A stretch of DNA of 64,000 nt, taken from RGDT01 sp964630925. GTDB taxonomy: Bacteria; Planctomycetota; Planctomycetia; Gemmatales; Gemmataceae. The notes below the pieces were generated by a model, which saw only the letters and a program-made list of their open reading frames with translations, made no database searches and was not told the DNA's origin. Of the stretch, positions 25,275 through 34,237 are shown piece by piece. The translations under genes were made by a program, and so were the position numbers. The stretch is from the NCBI GenBank assembly GCA_964630925.1, contig CAZVZK010000043.1, forward strand, positions 1-64,000. The letters run 5' to 3'. The first letter of the stretch is position 1. Each line of letters opens with the position of its first letter.

Positions 25275-27689
25275 ATGAGCTGGCACCCTCGATTGGCGCT
25301 CCTCGCCGCCCTCGCGGCGGCGGGGCCGGCCCTGGCCGACCCCGCCAAGGTGGCCTTCTTCGAGAAGAAGATCCGCCCCGTCCTCGTCCAGCAGTGCAAC
25401 AACTGCCACTCCGCCGAGACCAACTCGCGGGGCGGCCTGCGCGTCGATGACCGCAACGGCCTGCTCACCGGGGGCACCTCCGGCCCCGCCATCGTCCCCG
25501 GCCATCCGGAGAAGAGCCTTCTCGTCAAGGCGGTGAGGTACATCGACGGCACGCCGAAGATGCCGCCCAAGAAGCAGCTCGCCCCGGAGCAGATCGCCGA
25601 CCTGGAGCGCTGGATCAAGGACGGCGCCGTCTGGCCCTCGTCCGGCAAGCACGCCGTCACGCCCGGCAAGACCGACGCGAAGAAGTACGAGAGGCTCCGC
25701 CGCGAGCACTGGGCGTGGCAGCCGCTGGCTGACCCGCCGGTCCCGGCGGTCAAGGACGCGGCCTGGCCGCGCTCGGCCATCGACAACTTCCTGCTCGTGG
25801 CCCTGGAGGCGAAGGGCCTGGCGCCGGTCAAGGACGCGGACCGCGTGACCCTCATCCGGCGGGTGACGTTCGACCTGACGGGGCTGCCGCCGACGCCCGA
25901 GGAGGTGGACGCCTTCATCGGTGACACCCGGCCCCTGGCCTACGAGCGGCTGGTGGACCGCCTGCTGGCGTCGCCGGGGTTCGGCGAGAGGTGGGGTCGG
26001 CACTGGCTGGACGTGGCACGCTACGGCGAATCGACCGGCAGCTCGCGCAACCTGCCCATGCCGCACGCCTGGCGCTACCGCGACTACGTCCTCGACGCCG
26101 TCCACGACGATAAGCCCATCAATCAATTCATCCGCGAGCAGATCGCCGGCGACCTCCTGCCCGGCTCGACGGACGAGCAGAAGATCGCCACGGGCTTCCT
26201 GGCGCTGGGCGTCAAGGACGTGAACCAGCGCTTCAAGGTGCGGTTCGTGATGGACAACGTCGACGAGCAGATCGACGCCGTCAGCCGGGCGTTTCTCGGC
26301 CTGACGGCGTCGTGCGCGAGGTGTCACGACCACAAGTTCGACCCGATCCCCACGGCGGACTACTACGCCCTGGCCGGCATCTTCGCCAGCACCGACAACT
26401 GCTCGGGCCTGCGGAACAAGATGGGCGGGGGCGGCCTCGACTACTACGACACGTCGATGCTCCTGCGGCTCTCGTCCGCGTCGGTGAAGCCCGACCCGGA
26501 CCTGCCCGCGAAGGTCGCCGCCGCGACGAAGAAGTACGAGGAGGCGAAGGCCGCGTGGGACAAGATCCGTGGCACGCCGGAGGGGCTGGAGAAGATGCCG
26601 AACGGCCAGCCGAAGCAGCGCCCGTTCCGCCTCCGCATGGAGGCGGCCCAGGCCGAGCTGAACGGCCTGACCGACCCCGCCAGGGGCACGGCCGCCTTCG
26701 GCGTGCGCGAGGCCAAGGCCATCGGCGACACCGCCATCCGCATCCGCGGCGAGGCCGAGCAACACGGCCCGACGGTGCCGCGTGGCTTCCTCACGCTGGT
26801 GAACGTCCCTGGGGCGGCGAAGGTCGATCCGAAGCAGAGCGGCCGGCTGCAACTGGCCGAATGGCTGGCCAGCGACGACAACCCGCTGACGCCGCGTGTC
26901 TTCGTCAACCGGGCCTGGCACCACCTCTTCGGCGCCGGGCTGGTCGCCAGCCTCGATAACTTCGGCGTAACGGGCGGGCGGCCTTCGCACCCCGAGCTGC
27001 TCGACCACCTGGCCCGCACCTTCGTCAGGGAGGGCTGGTCGCTCAAGAGGCTTGTGCGCTCGCTTGTGTTGACGCGTGCCTACCGGCTCGGCGGCGAGGT
27101 GACGCCGGCGCACCGCGAGGCCGATCCGACGAACCGCCTCCTGTGGAGGCACGCGCCGCGGCGGCTGAGCGCGGAGGAGCTGCGTGACGCGACGCTCCTG
27201 GCGTCCGGGACGCTGGGCCTCCGCCGCCCGCACGGCTCGCCGGGGATGACGCTGCGGGTGGTCGAGCTGAACGACACCGGGCCGGAGGCGAGGCGCATCA
27301 TCGACGCCGCGCGGGCGTACCGTGGCCGGAGCGTGTACCTGCCGCTGGTACGCAACCTGACGCCGCCGGAGCTGGCGGCGTTCGACCCGGCGGAGCAGGG
27401 GGGCGTGACGGGGGCGAGGGACACGACGACCGTGGCCCCGCAGGCCCTGTACCTGCTGAATGACCCGTTCATCCGCCGTCAGTCGGCGCTGCTCGCCGAG
27501 CGTCTGTCCGGGGAGGGGGCGGCCCGCGTGGACCGGGCGTACCGGCTGGCGCTGGGCCGGGCGGCGACGGCGCGTGAGGCGTCGCGTGCCCTGGCGTACA
27601 TCGAGGACTTCGACGGCGGGCCCGCCGAGGCGTGGGCCAGCTTCTGCCAGGCGCTGATCGCCAGCGCCGAATTCCGCCACGTGAGGTGA
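25275..27689 (+). CDS. Cytochrome c-like / DUF1549 / DUF1553 protein
   Basis: An 804-aa exported protein (leader MSWHPRLALLAALAAAGPALA). One c-type heme motif CNNCH at residues 41-45 lies in the PSCyt1-type domain (to about 130), followed by DUF1549 (about 170-380; SAIDNFLLVALEAKGL, PTPEEVDAF) and DUF1553 (about 530-790; FVNRAWHHLFGAGLV, NRLLWRHAPRRLSAEELRD). This three-part protein is found in very many copies in planctomycetes and is nearly always followed by a DUF1501 gene, as here 9 bases downstream. Proposed roles involve polymer degradation or electron transfer, but none is proven. Confidence 0.93.
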   Translation: MSWHPRLALLAALAAAGPALADPAKVAFFEKKIRPVLVQQCNNCHSAETNSRGGLRVDDRNGLLTGGTSGPAIVPGHPEKSLLVKAVRYIDGTPKMPPKKQLAPEQIADLERWIKDGAVWPSSGKHAVTPGKTDAKKYERLRREHWAWQPLADPPVPAVKDAAWPRSAIDNFLLVALEAKGLAPVKDADRVTLIRRVTFDLTGLPPTPEEVDAFIGDTRPLAYERLVDRLLASPGFGERWGRHWLDVARYGESTGSSRNLPMPHAWRYRDYVLDAVHDDKPINQFIREQIAGDLLPGSTDEQKIATGFLALGVKDVNQRFKVRFVMDNVDEQIDAVSRAFLGLTASCARCHDHKFDPIPTADYYALAGIFASTDNCSGLRNKMGGGGLDYYDTSMLLRLSSASVKPDPDLPAKVAAATKKYEEAKAAWDKIRGTPEGLEKMPNGQPKQRPFRLRMEAAQAELNGLTDPARGTAAFGVREAKAIGDTAIRIRGEAEQHGPTVPRGFLTLVNVPGAAKVDPKQSGRLQLAEWLASDDNPLTPRVFVNRAWHHLFGAGLVASLDNFGVTGGRPSHPELLDHLARTFVREGWSLKRLVRSLVLTRAYRLGGEVTPAHREADPTNRLLWRHAPRRLSAEELRDATLLASGTLGLRRPHGSPGMTLRVVELNDTGPEARRIIDAARAYRGRSVYLPLVRNLTPPELAAFDPAEQGGVTGARDTTTVAPQALYLLNDPFIRRQSALLAERLSGEGAARVDRAYRLALGRAATAREASRALAYIEDFDGGPAEAWASFCQALIASAEFRHVR

Positions 27690-27698
27690 GGTAGGACC

Positions 27699-29063
27699 AT
27701 GACGCACACGCACAGGCCCTCGCGGCGGGATCTGCTCCGGTCGGCCAGCGCCGGCTTCGGCTCGCTGGCCCTGGCCGCCATGCTCGGCGAATCCGCCGCG
27801 CGAGACGCCACGAAGAAGGCCGGGCCGCTCGCGCCGAGGCCGCCGCACTTCCCGGCGAAGGCGAAGCGGATCATCTTCCTCTTCATGAGCGGGGCCATCT
27901 CGCAGCACGACTCGTGGGAGTACAAGCCGCGGCTGGCGAAGGACGACGGCAAGATCGGCCCCGGCGGCGGCAACCTGGTCGCGTCGAAGTTTAAGTTCCG
28001 CCAGCACGGCAAGACCGGCACCTGGGTGAGCGACCTGTTCCCGCACCTCGCCCGGCACGTCGATAAGTTCGCCTTCCTGCGTGGCCTGCACACCGACACG
28101 CCGGCCCACCCCGAGGCGGTCATCCAGCTCCACACCGGCGCCGCCCTCGCCCAGCTCACCCGCCCGTCGATGGGGGCGTGGCTCCTCTACGGCCTGGGGA
28201 CGGAGAACCAGGACCTGCCGGGGTACATCACGATCAACCCGCCGCCGAACTTCGGCGGGGCCCTGAACTACGGCCCGGCCTTCCTGCCGGCCCACTTCCA
28301 GGGCACGCGCGTCAGCGACACGGGCCAGATCCCCAACCTCAAGGCCAGCGTCCCCGCGAAGAGGCAGCGCAGGCAGCTCGACCTCATCCAGGAGATGAAC
28401 CGCGACCTGGCCGGGGCCCCAGGCGCGCCGGACGCCGTCGAGGGGATCATCGAGTCGTTCGAGCTGGCGTTCCGCATGCAGGACAGGGTGCCGGCGCTGC
28501 TGGATATCTCGAAGGAGCCGCGTAAGGTGCTGGACGCCTACGGCGTGAAGGACGGCCCGGCGGGCAGCTTCGCCCGGCAGTGTCTGATGGCGCGGCGGCT
28601 GAGCGAGGCGGGGGTGCGTTTCGTCGAGGTGAACCACCCCGGATGGGACCACCACAACGGCCTGCACCAGGGCATGATCCGCGGGGCGGCGGCCACCGAC
28701 CGGCCGGCGGCGGCGTTGCTGGCGGATCTGAAGGCGCGCGGCCTGCTCGACGAGACGCTCGTGCTGTACGGCAGCGAGTTCGGACGCATGCCGACGGCCC
28801 AGGGCGCGGACGGGCGCGACCACAACATCATCGGCTACCCGATGTGGCTTGCGGGCGCGGGCGTGAAGGCCGGCGTCAGCCACGGCGCGACGGACGAGTA
28901 CGGGTTGCGTGCCGTGGAGGGCCGGATGCACATGACCGACCTGCACGCGACGCTGCTGGCGCTGATGGGGCTGGACCACGAGAAGCTGACGTATCGGCAC
29001 GCGGGCCGCGACTTCCGGCTGACGGACGTGGCGGGGAGCGTGGCGAAGGAGATCATCGCCTGA
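27699..29063 (+). CDS. DUF1501 protein with Tat signal
   Basis: A 454-aa protein with twin-arginine motif SRRDLLRSASAG, so it is exported folded. IIFLFMSGAISQHDSWEYKP, LPGYITINPP and FVEVNHPGWDHHNG are DUF1501 blocks; the family belongs to the alkaline phosphatase/sulfatase superfamily and keeps Asp/His metal-like residues (WDHH, GRDHN). It is the usual partner of the DUF1549/DUF1553 protein encoded just upstream. Substrate unknown. Confidence 0.92.
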   Translation: MTHTHRPSRRDLLRSASAGFGSLALAAMLGESAARDATKKAGPLAPRPPHFPAKAKRIIFLFMSGAISQHDSWEYKPRLAKDDGKIGPGGGNLVASKFKFRQHGKTGTWVSDLFPHLARHVDKFAFLRGLHTDTPAHPEAVIQLHTGAALAQLTRPSMGAWLLYGLGTENQDLPGYITINPPPNFGGALNYGPAFLPAHFQGTRVSDTGQIPNLKASVPAKRQRRQLDLIQEMNRDLAGAPGAPDAVEGIIESFELAFRMQDRVPALLDISKEPRKVLDAYGVKDGPAGSFARQCLMARRLSEAGVRFVEVNHPGWDHHNGLHQGMIRGAAATDRPAAALLADLKARGLLDETLVLYGSEFGRMPTAQGADGRDHNIIGYPMWLAGAGVKAGVSHGATDEYGLRAVEGRMHMTDLHATLLALMGLDHEKLTYRHAGRDFRLTDVAGSVAKEIIA

Positions 29064-29097
29064 GATCGACGGGAGGGGGTAGATCGCCCCTCGGCGA

Positions 29098-30018
29098 TCA
29101 CTTCAGGTTCTTCGACTTCACCGACCATCGCTTGTCGGCCGCCAGCCCGGGGGGGGAGCCGAGGAACATCTTGCCGGCCTCCGCGTCCCCCTTCAGACGC
29201 CACTTCAGCCAGGCGACGCCGACGGCCCCGAACGCCCCGCCGTTCTTCTCCGCGAACGTGCCGCCGTGGCCGACGTCGCGGTTGGCCAGGAAGACGGGGA
29301 GGTCCTTGATCGCGCGGAAGTCGTCCTCGGCGTTCTTCGTGGCGATGTCCTTCGCACCGCCGTTCACATAGGCCAGCGGCACCTTGAGCCTGTTCAGGCC
29401 CTCGCGGGTCACCTTCGGCCAGAACGACTTGCCGCCGGGCAGCACGCCGCTGTTCCACAGGACGGCCGTCGTGATGCGGGGGTCGGACGCGACCTCCAGG
29501 GCCTGGAGGCCGCCGAGGGAGTGGCCCATCGCGGCGACCTTCTTCGTGTCGATCCTGCCGCGGTAGGCGCCGTCCTTGTCGTTCTGGGCGATGGCCCAGT
29601 CGAGGCCGGTCAGCAGGTCGGCGGACTTGGTCTTGCCGCCGCCCTTGCCGCCCTTGCCGCCGGCGGACGCGGGGCCGATGGCCACCACGAGGAAGCCGTG
29701 GGAGGCGATCTCGGTGAGGAAATGGCGGTAGCCGGAGGAGCTGTTGGCCCCGCCCCCGTTGCCCCAGAGGACGACGGGCAGCCTGGCGTCCTTCCCGAAC
29801 GGGGAGAGGTCCTTGGGGCGGTAGATGGCGTGCGTCGGCAGGGTCGGGTCGCCGTTGAGGATGGCCTTGTACGCCCCGGAGCCGCCCTCCCCCACGGTGA
29901 TGATGACCTGCTTGTCGGCGGGCGGGGGCTTGTCCTTCGCATCCTGGGCGCCCGCCGGGCCGGCGCACGCCAGCGCCGCCAGGATCAGGGCGAACACAGC
30001 GCAACCGAGGTGCCGCAT
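29098..30018 (-). CDS. Secreted alpha/beta hydrolase (chlorophyllase/dienelactone hydrolase-like)
   Basis: A 306-aa protein with a clear signal peptide (RHLGCAVFALILAALACAGPAGA). The nucleophile elbow GHSLGG (165-170, Ser167) is intact; LPVVLWGNGGGANSS supplies the oxyanion-hole strand, and the later DVGHGG could hold the His. A Gly/Lys-rich insert (GGKGGKGGGK) sits near residue 120-130. Likely an esterase acting outside the cytoplasm. It converges on the DUF1501 gene, 34 bases between the ends. Confidence 0.85.
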   Translation of the reverse strand: MRHLGCAVFALILAALACAGPAGAQDAKDKPPPADKQVIITVGEGGSGAYKAILNGDPTLPTHAIYRPKDLSPFGKDARLPVVLWGNGGGANSSSGYRHFLTEIASHGFLVVAIGPASAGGKGGKGGGKTKSADLLTGLDWAIAQNDKDGAYRGRIDTKKVAAMGHSLGGLQALEVASDPRITTAVLWNSGVLPGGKSFWPKVTREGLNRLKVPLAYVNGGAKDIATKNAEDDFRAIKDLPVFLANRDVGHGGTFAEKNGGAFGAVGVAWLKWRLKGDAEAGKMFLGSPPGLAADKRWSVKSKNLK

Positions 30019-30086
30019 GCCGAGACCTCCACATTGGTTCGAGGAGGGCCGGCCCACGCAGGCCGGCCCGTGCCGCGTCGCGGCGG

Positions 30087-30992
30087 CTACTCCTTCCCCT
30101 TCTCAGGCGGCGTGACGCCGCTGTGGGGGTAGGCGGTCACGGCCTCCCAGGCCAGCTCCTGCAGGCGGCGGTTGAACGTGTCGTCCCAGGCCTTCTTCTT
30201 CGCGGCCTTCAGCAAGCCGGGGGCGGGCAGGCCGACGGGGGAGGCCCGGTAGATCACCGCGTAGTGGACGTAGGCGTTGAGGGCCTCCAGCGGCGGCGCG
30301 GGGTGGCTGATCGCGTCGCGGAACAGCTCGGCCTGCCTGTCCAGCCCCGGGATCTTCTTGTCGTGGATCAGCGTGCGCAGGGCCACGGCCGCCTGGGCGC
30401 TGGGGGCCAGGAACAGCACCATCTTCCCGGCCCGCTTGTTGATCGCGTCGGCCTGCTCCTCCGCGGCCTTGATGTTGCGGAGGTTCATCTTCCGCAACCG
30501 CTCGGGCGACTTCTCGCGGTCCACCTTCGGGGACGACCCTTTGGGGAAGTCCTGGTTGTCGATGTCCCAGCCGCCCCAGGAGACCTGCACCACGAAGCGC
30601 ATGCCGGGGCTCTTCTCCAGCCCAAGCTTGACGAACTCGTCGATGCCCTTGTCGGGGAACTGGATCGGTGACAGGACGAGGACGTCCACCTCGCCCTTCT
30701 CCAGCGCCTGCTTCGCCTTGTTCCGCTCCGCCGGCAGGTTCCAGTGCTGGAGGGTCTTCGAGGCGCCGAGGGACTGCAGCCCGGCCAGCCTGTGGCCCTT
30801 GATGCCGGCGGCTTCGGCCAGCTCGCCCAGGGGCTTTGGGACGTACCACATGAGGCTGTGCGAGGCGTAGAAGACGCGCACCCCCTTCGGCGGGTCGGCC
30901 TTCTCCGCGGGCTTATCGTCCCGCGCGGCGGCCAGGACGCCCGCCCCCAGCACGAGCCCGGCCACCAGCCACCCTCTCGCCGCCGTCATCAT
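30087..30992 (-). CDS. Secreted SGNH-like protein, function unknown
   Basis: A 301-aa protein with signal peptide (TAARGWLVAGLVLGAGVLAAA). The first strand VFYASHSLMWYVPKPLGELAE and the later VDVLVLSPIQFPDKGIDEF follow the general layout of SGNH/GDSL-type folds, with HSL where GDSL or GNSL is expected, so this assignment is tentative. Start at the ATG pair at 30992/30989 with AGGAGG upstream; a longer frame exists but lacks support. It is transcribed toward the alpha/beta hydrolase gene, with which it may form an operon, and away from the CehA-like gene in the order 33688-31109. Confidence 0.7.
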   Translation of the reverse strand: MMTAARGWLVAGLVLGAGVLAAARDDKPAEKADPPKGVRVFYASHSLMWYVPKPLGELAEAAGIKGHRLAGLQSLGASKTLQHWNLPAERNKAKQALEKGEVDVLVLSPIQFPDKGIDEFVKLGLEKSPGMRFVVQVSWGGWDIDNQDFPKGSSPKVDREKSPERLRKMNLRNIKAAEEQADAINKRAGKMVLFLAPSAQAAVALRTLIHDKKIPGLDRQAELFRDAISHPAPPLEALNAYVHYAVIYRASPVGLPAPGLLKAAKKKAWDDTFNRRLQELAWEAVTAYPHSGVTPPEKGKE

Positions 30993-31108
30993 CGCAGGCC
31001 TCCTGGAAGTCTCCGAGGGCGTGGTCGGCCGCCGGCCGCGCCCGGATCGGCTGCATGGAGGTGAGAACCGCCCTGACGCCTCCAGGTCTCGCGGCGATCC
31101 CGCGGATG

Positions 31109-33688
31109 CTACTTCGGCATCTCCGCCAGGATCGCCTTGTACACCTTCCGCGCGGCCTCGTAGTCCTCCTCCGCCTGCTTCTGCTCCGCCTTCTTGTACG
31201 TCTTCTGCTTCGACTTCCAGCAGACGTCCACCCCCGTCAGGCACCACTCCGCCGAGTGCCGGCTCGCCCGGATCGGCTTGCCGTCCACCAGCACGAAGAA
31301 CGGGTTCGTGTGCCCGCCGGGGAACAGCCGCACCGCCACCCAGCTGCTCCTCTCGAGGTCGGCCTCGAACGTCAGCTCCTTCTCCTTGCCGTCCAGCGGC
31401 AGGTCCTGCTTCGCCACCGGCAGGCCGTTCACCACCAGCTCCACCGGGGCAGGCTTGCGGCCCGGATACCGCGCCGCCGCCTTCACCGTGAACGTCACCT
31501 TGCCCGGCTTCTCCAGTTTGATCTCGCTGCCGGCAACGCCCACCTCAAGCTCCTTCCCGCCGGCCTTGGCCGTGAAGTCCATCAGGTGGGTGTAGCCGTC
31601 GCTGACGTAGCTGCGCCCGTCGGCGATGCCCTGGGCCCAACGGTCGAAGTCGAGCTTGCCGTCCACCTTGACGTACACGCGGCCCCAGCCGACGCGCTCG
31701 CCGGTGATGCACGGGAAGTCCGTCTCGCCCGACGCCCGGACACGCATCCCGCAGTTCATCACGTGATACCACATGTTCAGCTCGGTGCGGCGGTCGGTGT
31801 CCATCGTGCTGATGAAGTCCACCGCCGGCACCGGCTTGCCGTCCGGTCCCGGCACCTTGAGGGCCGCCTGGACGATGAATTCGTTCGCCCCGATGCCGTC
31901 GTACGCCGGGATGTCGTAGCTCGGCAGCCTGTCCGGCCCGTCCGTCGCGCCCTCGACGCGGCCCACGGTGCGCGTCAGTCCGTTCCCCGAGTGCGCCGGC
32001 CCGCACACCGCGCCCTGCTTCTTGGCCCAGCGCAGGGTGTTCATGCCCAGCGTCGGCCAGTGGTACATGGAATCGCCCCCGGTGGGGATCTGCTCCTTGA
32101 GGCGCAGCAGGTTCAGGTGCCCGCTCCTGTGCGAGCCGAAGCCGCTCACCTCCACGTCGTAGCGCAGGATGTAGGGGTACTGGCTCACCGGGTCGGGCTT
32201 CGCCTTGAAGAACCGCTTCTGGTAGTCGAAGCACGGGCCCCACGTCAGGCAGCAGCCGACCTTCAGGTCCTCGCCCAGGATGTGCCGCATCATGTCCTTC
32301 GGCTCGACGCCCTCGGTCGGCATGTCGTAGTGCAGGCACCCCGCCGCGTGGATGTGGTGGTCGCCGCTCCACCAGCCGCGCTTGGCGGGGTCGGCCCAGC
32401 GCGTGACGGCGTAACGGAGGGTGGCCCCCTTGCCGGACACCTTCAGCTCCTTGACCTCGGGGACCGACTCCGGGCCGCGCGAGCAGTGGACGGTGTACAC
32501 CCCCTCGGGCAGGCGGACCGTCTCGCCGGTGGCGCGGTACACCTGCGGGTGGAAGAAGAAGTCCGGGGCGAGACGCTTCGGCTGGGCGGGGTAGACGTGG
32601 CCGTCCGCCTTGCCGCGGATGATGAAGCAGGCAGTGCAGGGGTCGCCCTTCTCATCCTGCACCTGGAAGGTCACGGGGACCGACGGGGCGGCGTCGAACG
32701 TCGCCCCGATGGAGGCCCCGGCGGTGGGCGTGTTGGCGCGGGCGAGGGAGACCCACTCCAGTGCCGCCCCGCCAGTGTCGATGTGCAGGGCGTCGATGTC
32801 CTTGTCGAAGAAGAAGTTCGTGGAGAACTCCGACCCCTTCTCGCCGCCCGGGAGGGTGAAGGGCAGGCCGAACCCGGCCTTCGGGTCGCCCTTGCTCGAC
32901 CAGGAGAAACTCCCCTTGACGGGCCCGGCGCTGCGGCCGCGGATGCGGATGACGTGCTGGCCCTTCGAAGCCTTGACCTCGGCGGAGATCCGCCCGCCCG
33001 CCTTGAGCAGCCCGCCCTCGGCCTTGACATCGCCCTTCTCGGCCTTCCAGCCGTCGGCGCCCTTCTCGAAGCTCCACAGGCGGATCGGCGGGACCTTGAT
33101 GCCCTCGAAGCGGAACGTCATGTTGGCGGTCTTGACCCCCGCGTCGCGCGAGTAGACCTGGAGGATGACGTACTCCAGCCCCAGGCCGCTGAGGTGCGGC
33201 AGCATCGGCTGGCCGTGGTAGGGGAGGAATTCGGCCCATCGCTTGTCGCCCTTCTCCTTGGGCACGCCGGGGACCTTGCCGGTGACGTCGCCGTGGGGGT
33301 CGACGTACCAGCGCCCCTTCACCCCCGCCTTGTTCACCACCTTCACCAGGACGGCCTTCCACCCCTGCTCGACGATCTTGAGGCGGTTCTTGTGCGGGTG
33401 CGGCATCGCGAAGCCGAAGCCGCCGCCCAGATCGACCGAGGCCAGGCTGAGGGGGTCGAGGGCCTTCTGGACGGCGGCGGCGACCTTCTCGTCACCGTCA
33501 TCCTCCTTCAACGCCTCCAGCGCCTTGCGCGTCTCAGGTGGGAGCGGCTGGCCGAGGAAGTCGAGGGCCTGGACGAGGCGCTTCACCTGGGCGATCAGCG
33601 GCTGGGCCTCGACCTTGGCGACGGCGGGCCACTGGGCGGCGGCGGGGGACGCGAGCAGCAGGAGCGCGACGAGGGGGAGGCGCTTCAT
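31109..33688 (-). CDS. Large secreted CehA/McbA-family metallohydrolase-like protein
   Basis: An 859-aa exported protein (leader KRLPLVALLLLASPAAAQ). Around residue 443 it has RGWWSGDHHIHAAGC, the metal-binding HxH entry of the PHP-like CehA/McbA family; later ACGPAHSGNGL and further His/Asp supply likely ligands. The N-terminal 430 residues are beta-rich accessory domains, the C-terminal 150 include an Ig-like strand set (KVTFTVKAAARYPG) and a Lys/Glu-rich coiled tail. Enzyme activity and substrate are unknown. It runs codirectionally into the SGNH-like gene 116 bases downstream. Confidence 0.85.
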   Translation of the reverse strand: MKRLPLVALLLLASPAAAQWPAVAKVEAQPLIAQVKRLVQALDFLGQPLPPETRKALEALKEDDGDEKVAAAVQKALDPLSLASVDLGGGFGFAMPHPHKNRLKIVEQGWKAVLVKVVNKAGVKGRWYVDPHGDVTGKVPGVPKEKGDKRWAEFLPYHGQPMLPHLSGLGLEYVILQVYSRDAGVKTANMTFRFEGIKVPPIRLWSFEKGADGWKAEKGDVKAEGGLLKAGGRISAEVKASKGQHVIRIRGRSAGPVKGSFSWSSKGDPKAGFGLPFTLPGGEKGSEFSTNFFFDKDIDALHIDTGGAALEWVSLARANTPTAGASIGATFDAAPSVPVTFQVQDEKGDPCTACFIIRGKADGHVYPAQPKRLAPDFFFHPQVYRATGETVRLPEGVYTVHCSRGPESVPEVKELKVSGKGATLRYAVTRWADPAKRGWWSGDHHIHAAGCLHYDMPTEGVEPKDMMRHILGEDLKVGCCLTWGPCFDYQKRFFKAKPDPVSQYPYILRYDVEVSGFGSHRSGHLNLLRLKEQIPTGGDSMYHWPTLGMNTLRWAKKQGAVCGPAHSGNGLTRTVGRVEGATDGPDRLPSYDIPAYDGIGANEFIVQAALKVPGPDGKPVPAVDFISTMDTDRRTELNMWYHVMNCGMRVRASGETDFPCITGERVGWGRVYVKVDGKLDFDRWAQGIADGRSYVSDGYTHLMDFTAKAGGKELEVGVAGSEIKLEKPGKVTFTVKAAARYPGRKPAPVELVVNGLPVAKQDLPLDGKEKELTFEADLERSSWVAVRLFPGGHTNPFFVLVDGKPIRASRHSAEWCLTGVDVCWKSKQKTYKKAEQKQAEEDYEAARKVYKAILAEMPK

Positions 33689-33760
33689 GGCGGGGCCTCT
33701 GTGTGGAAGGGATGGGGGAGTGCCGCTATGCTATCCCGAACACCGCCGGAGGGAAGGGAA

Positions 33761-34186
33761 ATGCTCGCCGCCGCCGTCCTGCTGTTCACCGCCGGCCCGC
33801 CGGCCGAGATCGAGCCGTCGGAGGACGAGGTCTTCCTCGTCGTGACGATCAACCCCGAGGGCCGCGTGAAGGTGGCGCGCGGCGCCCGCGTGCCGGCGCT
33901 GAAGAAGGGCGAGCCGACGCTGGCGTGGCTACGGATCGACAACCTGAGCGGTGGCAGACAGCTCCTGGAGGCGCGTGGCGAGTACGCCGGCGCGAAGGTG
34001 AGCCCGTTCCGCCTGGAGGTGCTGGACGGCACGCTGCGCGGGCGCGACGTGGAGTATCGGCGGCTGCGCATCACCTGCGCGAAGGCGGGGAGGCGCGAGC
34101 TGACGATCGCGTTCGAGGCGGGGCAGGGGACGCAGGACATCGGCTTCCGCGGCGAGGTGCCCGTGCTGTTCGACGTGCGCCCGTGA
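33761..34186 (+). CDS. Hypothetical secreted protein (141 aa)
   Basis: A 141-aa protein beginning MLAAAVLLFTAGPPAEIEPSEDEVFLVV, with a short hydrophobic leader and an excellent ribosome site (GGAGGGAAGGGAA). The rest is predicted beta-rich (AWLRIDNLSGGRQLLEARGEYAG, ITCAKAGRRELTIAFEAG). No domain recognised. A much longer open frame to 31055 is antisense to the CehA-like gene and was rejected. Confidence 0.7.
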   Translation: MLAAAVLLFTAGPPAEIEPSEDEVFLVVTINPEGRVKVARGARVPALKKGEPTLAWLRIDNLSGGRQLLEARGEYAGAKVSPFRLEVLDGTLRGRDVEYRRLRITCAKAGRRELTIAFEAGQGTQDIGFRGEVPVLFDVRP

Positions 34187-34237
34187 GGGGCCGTCTCTTG
34201 TCCGCGACAGTATCCCCGCTCGTAACCGGGTGTCCCG

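Noticed and set aside
24981..29000. 1339-codon open frame on the minus strand
   Set aside because: It is antisense to the DUF1549/DUF1553 and DUF1501 genes, Arg/Val/Gly-rich, and results from high GC at third positions.
31055..34186. 1043-codon frame ending in the 141-aa secreted protein
   Set aside because: The upstream 900 codons are antisense to the CehA-like gene; a good ribosome site and leader mark the real start at 33761.
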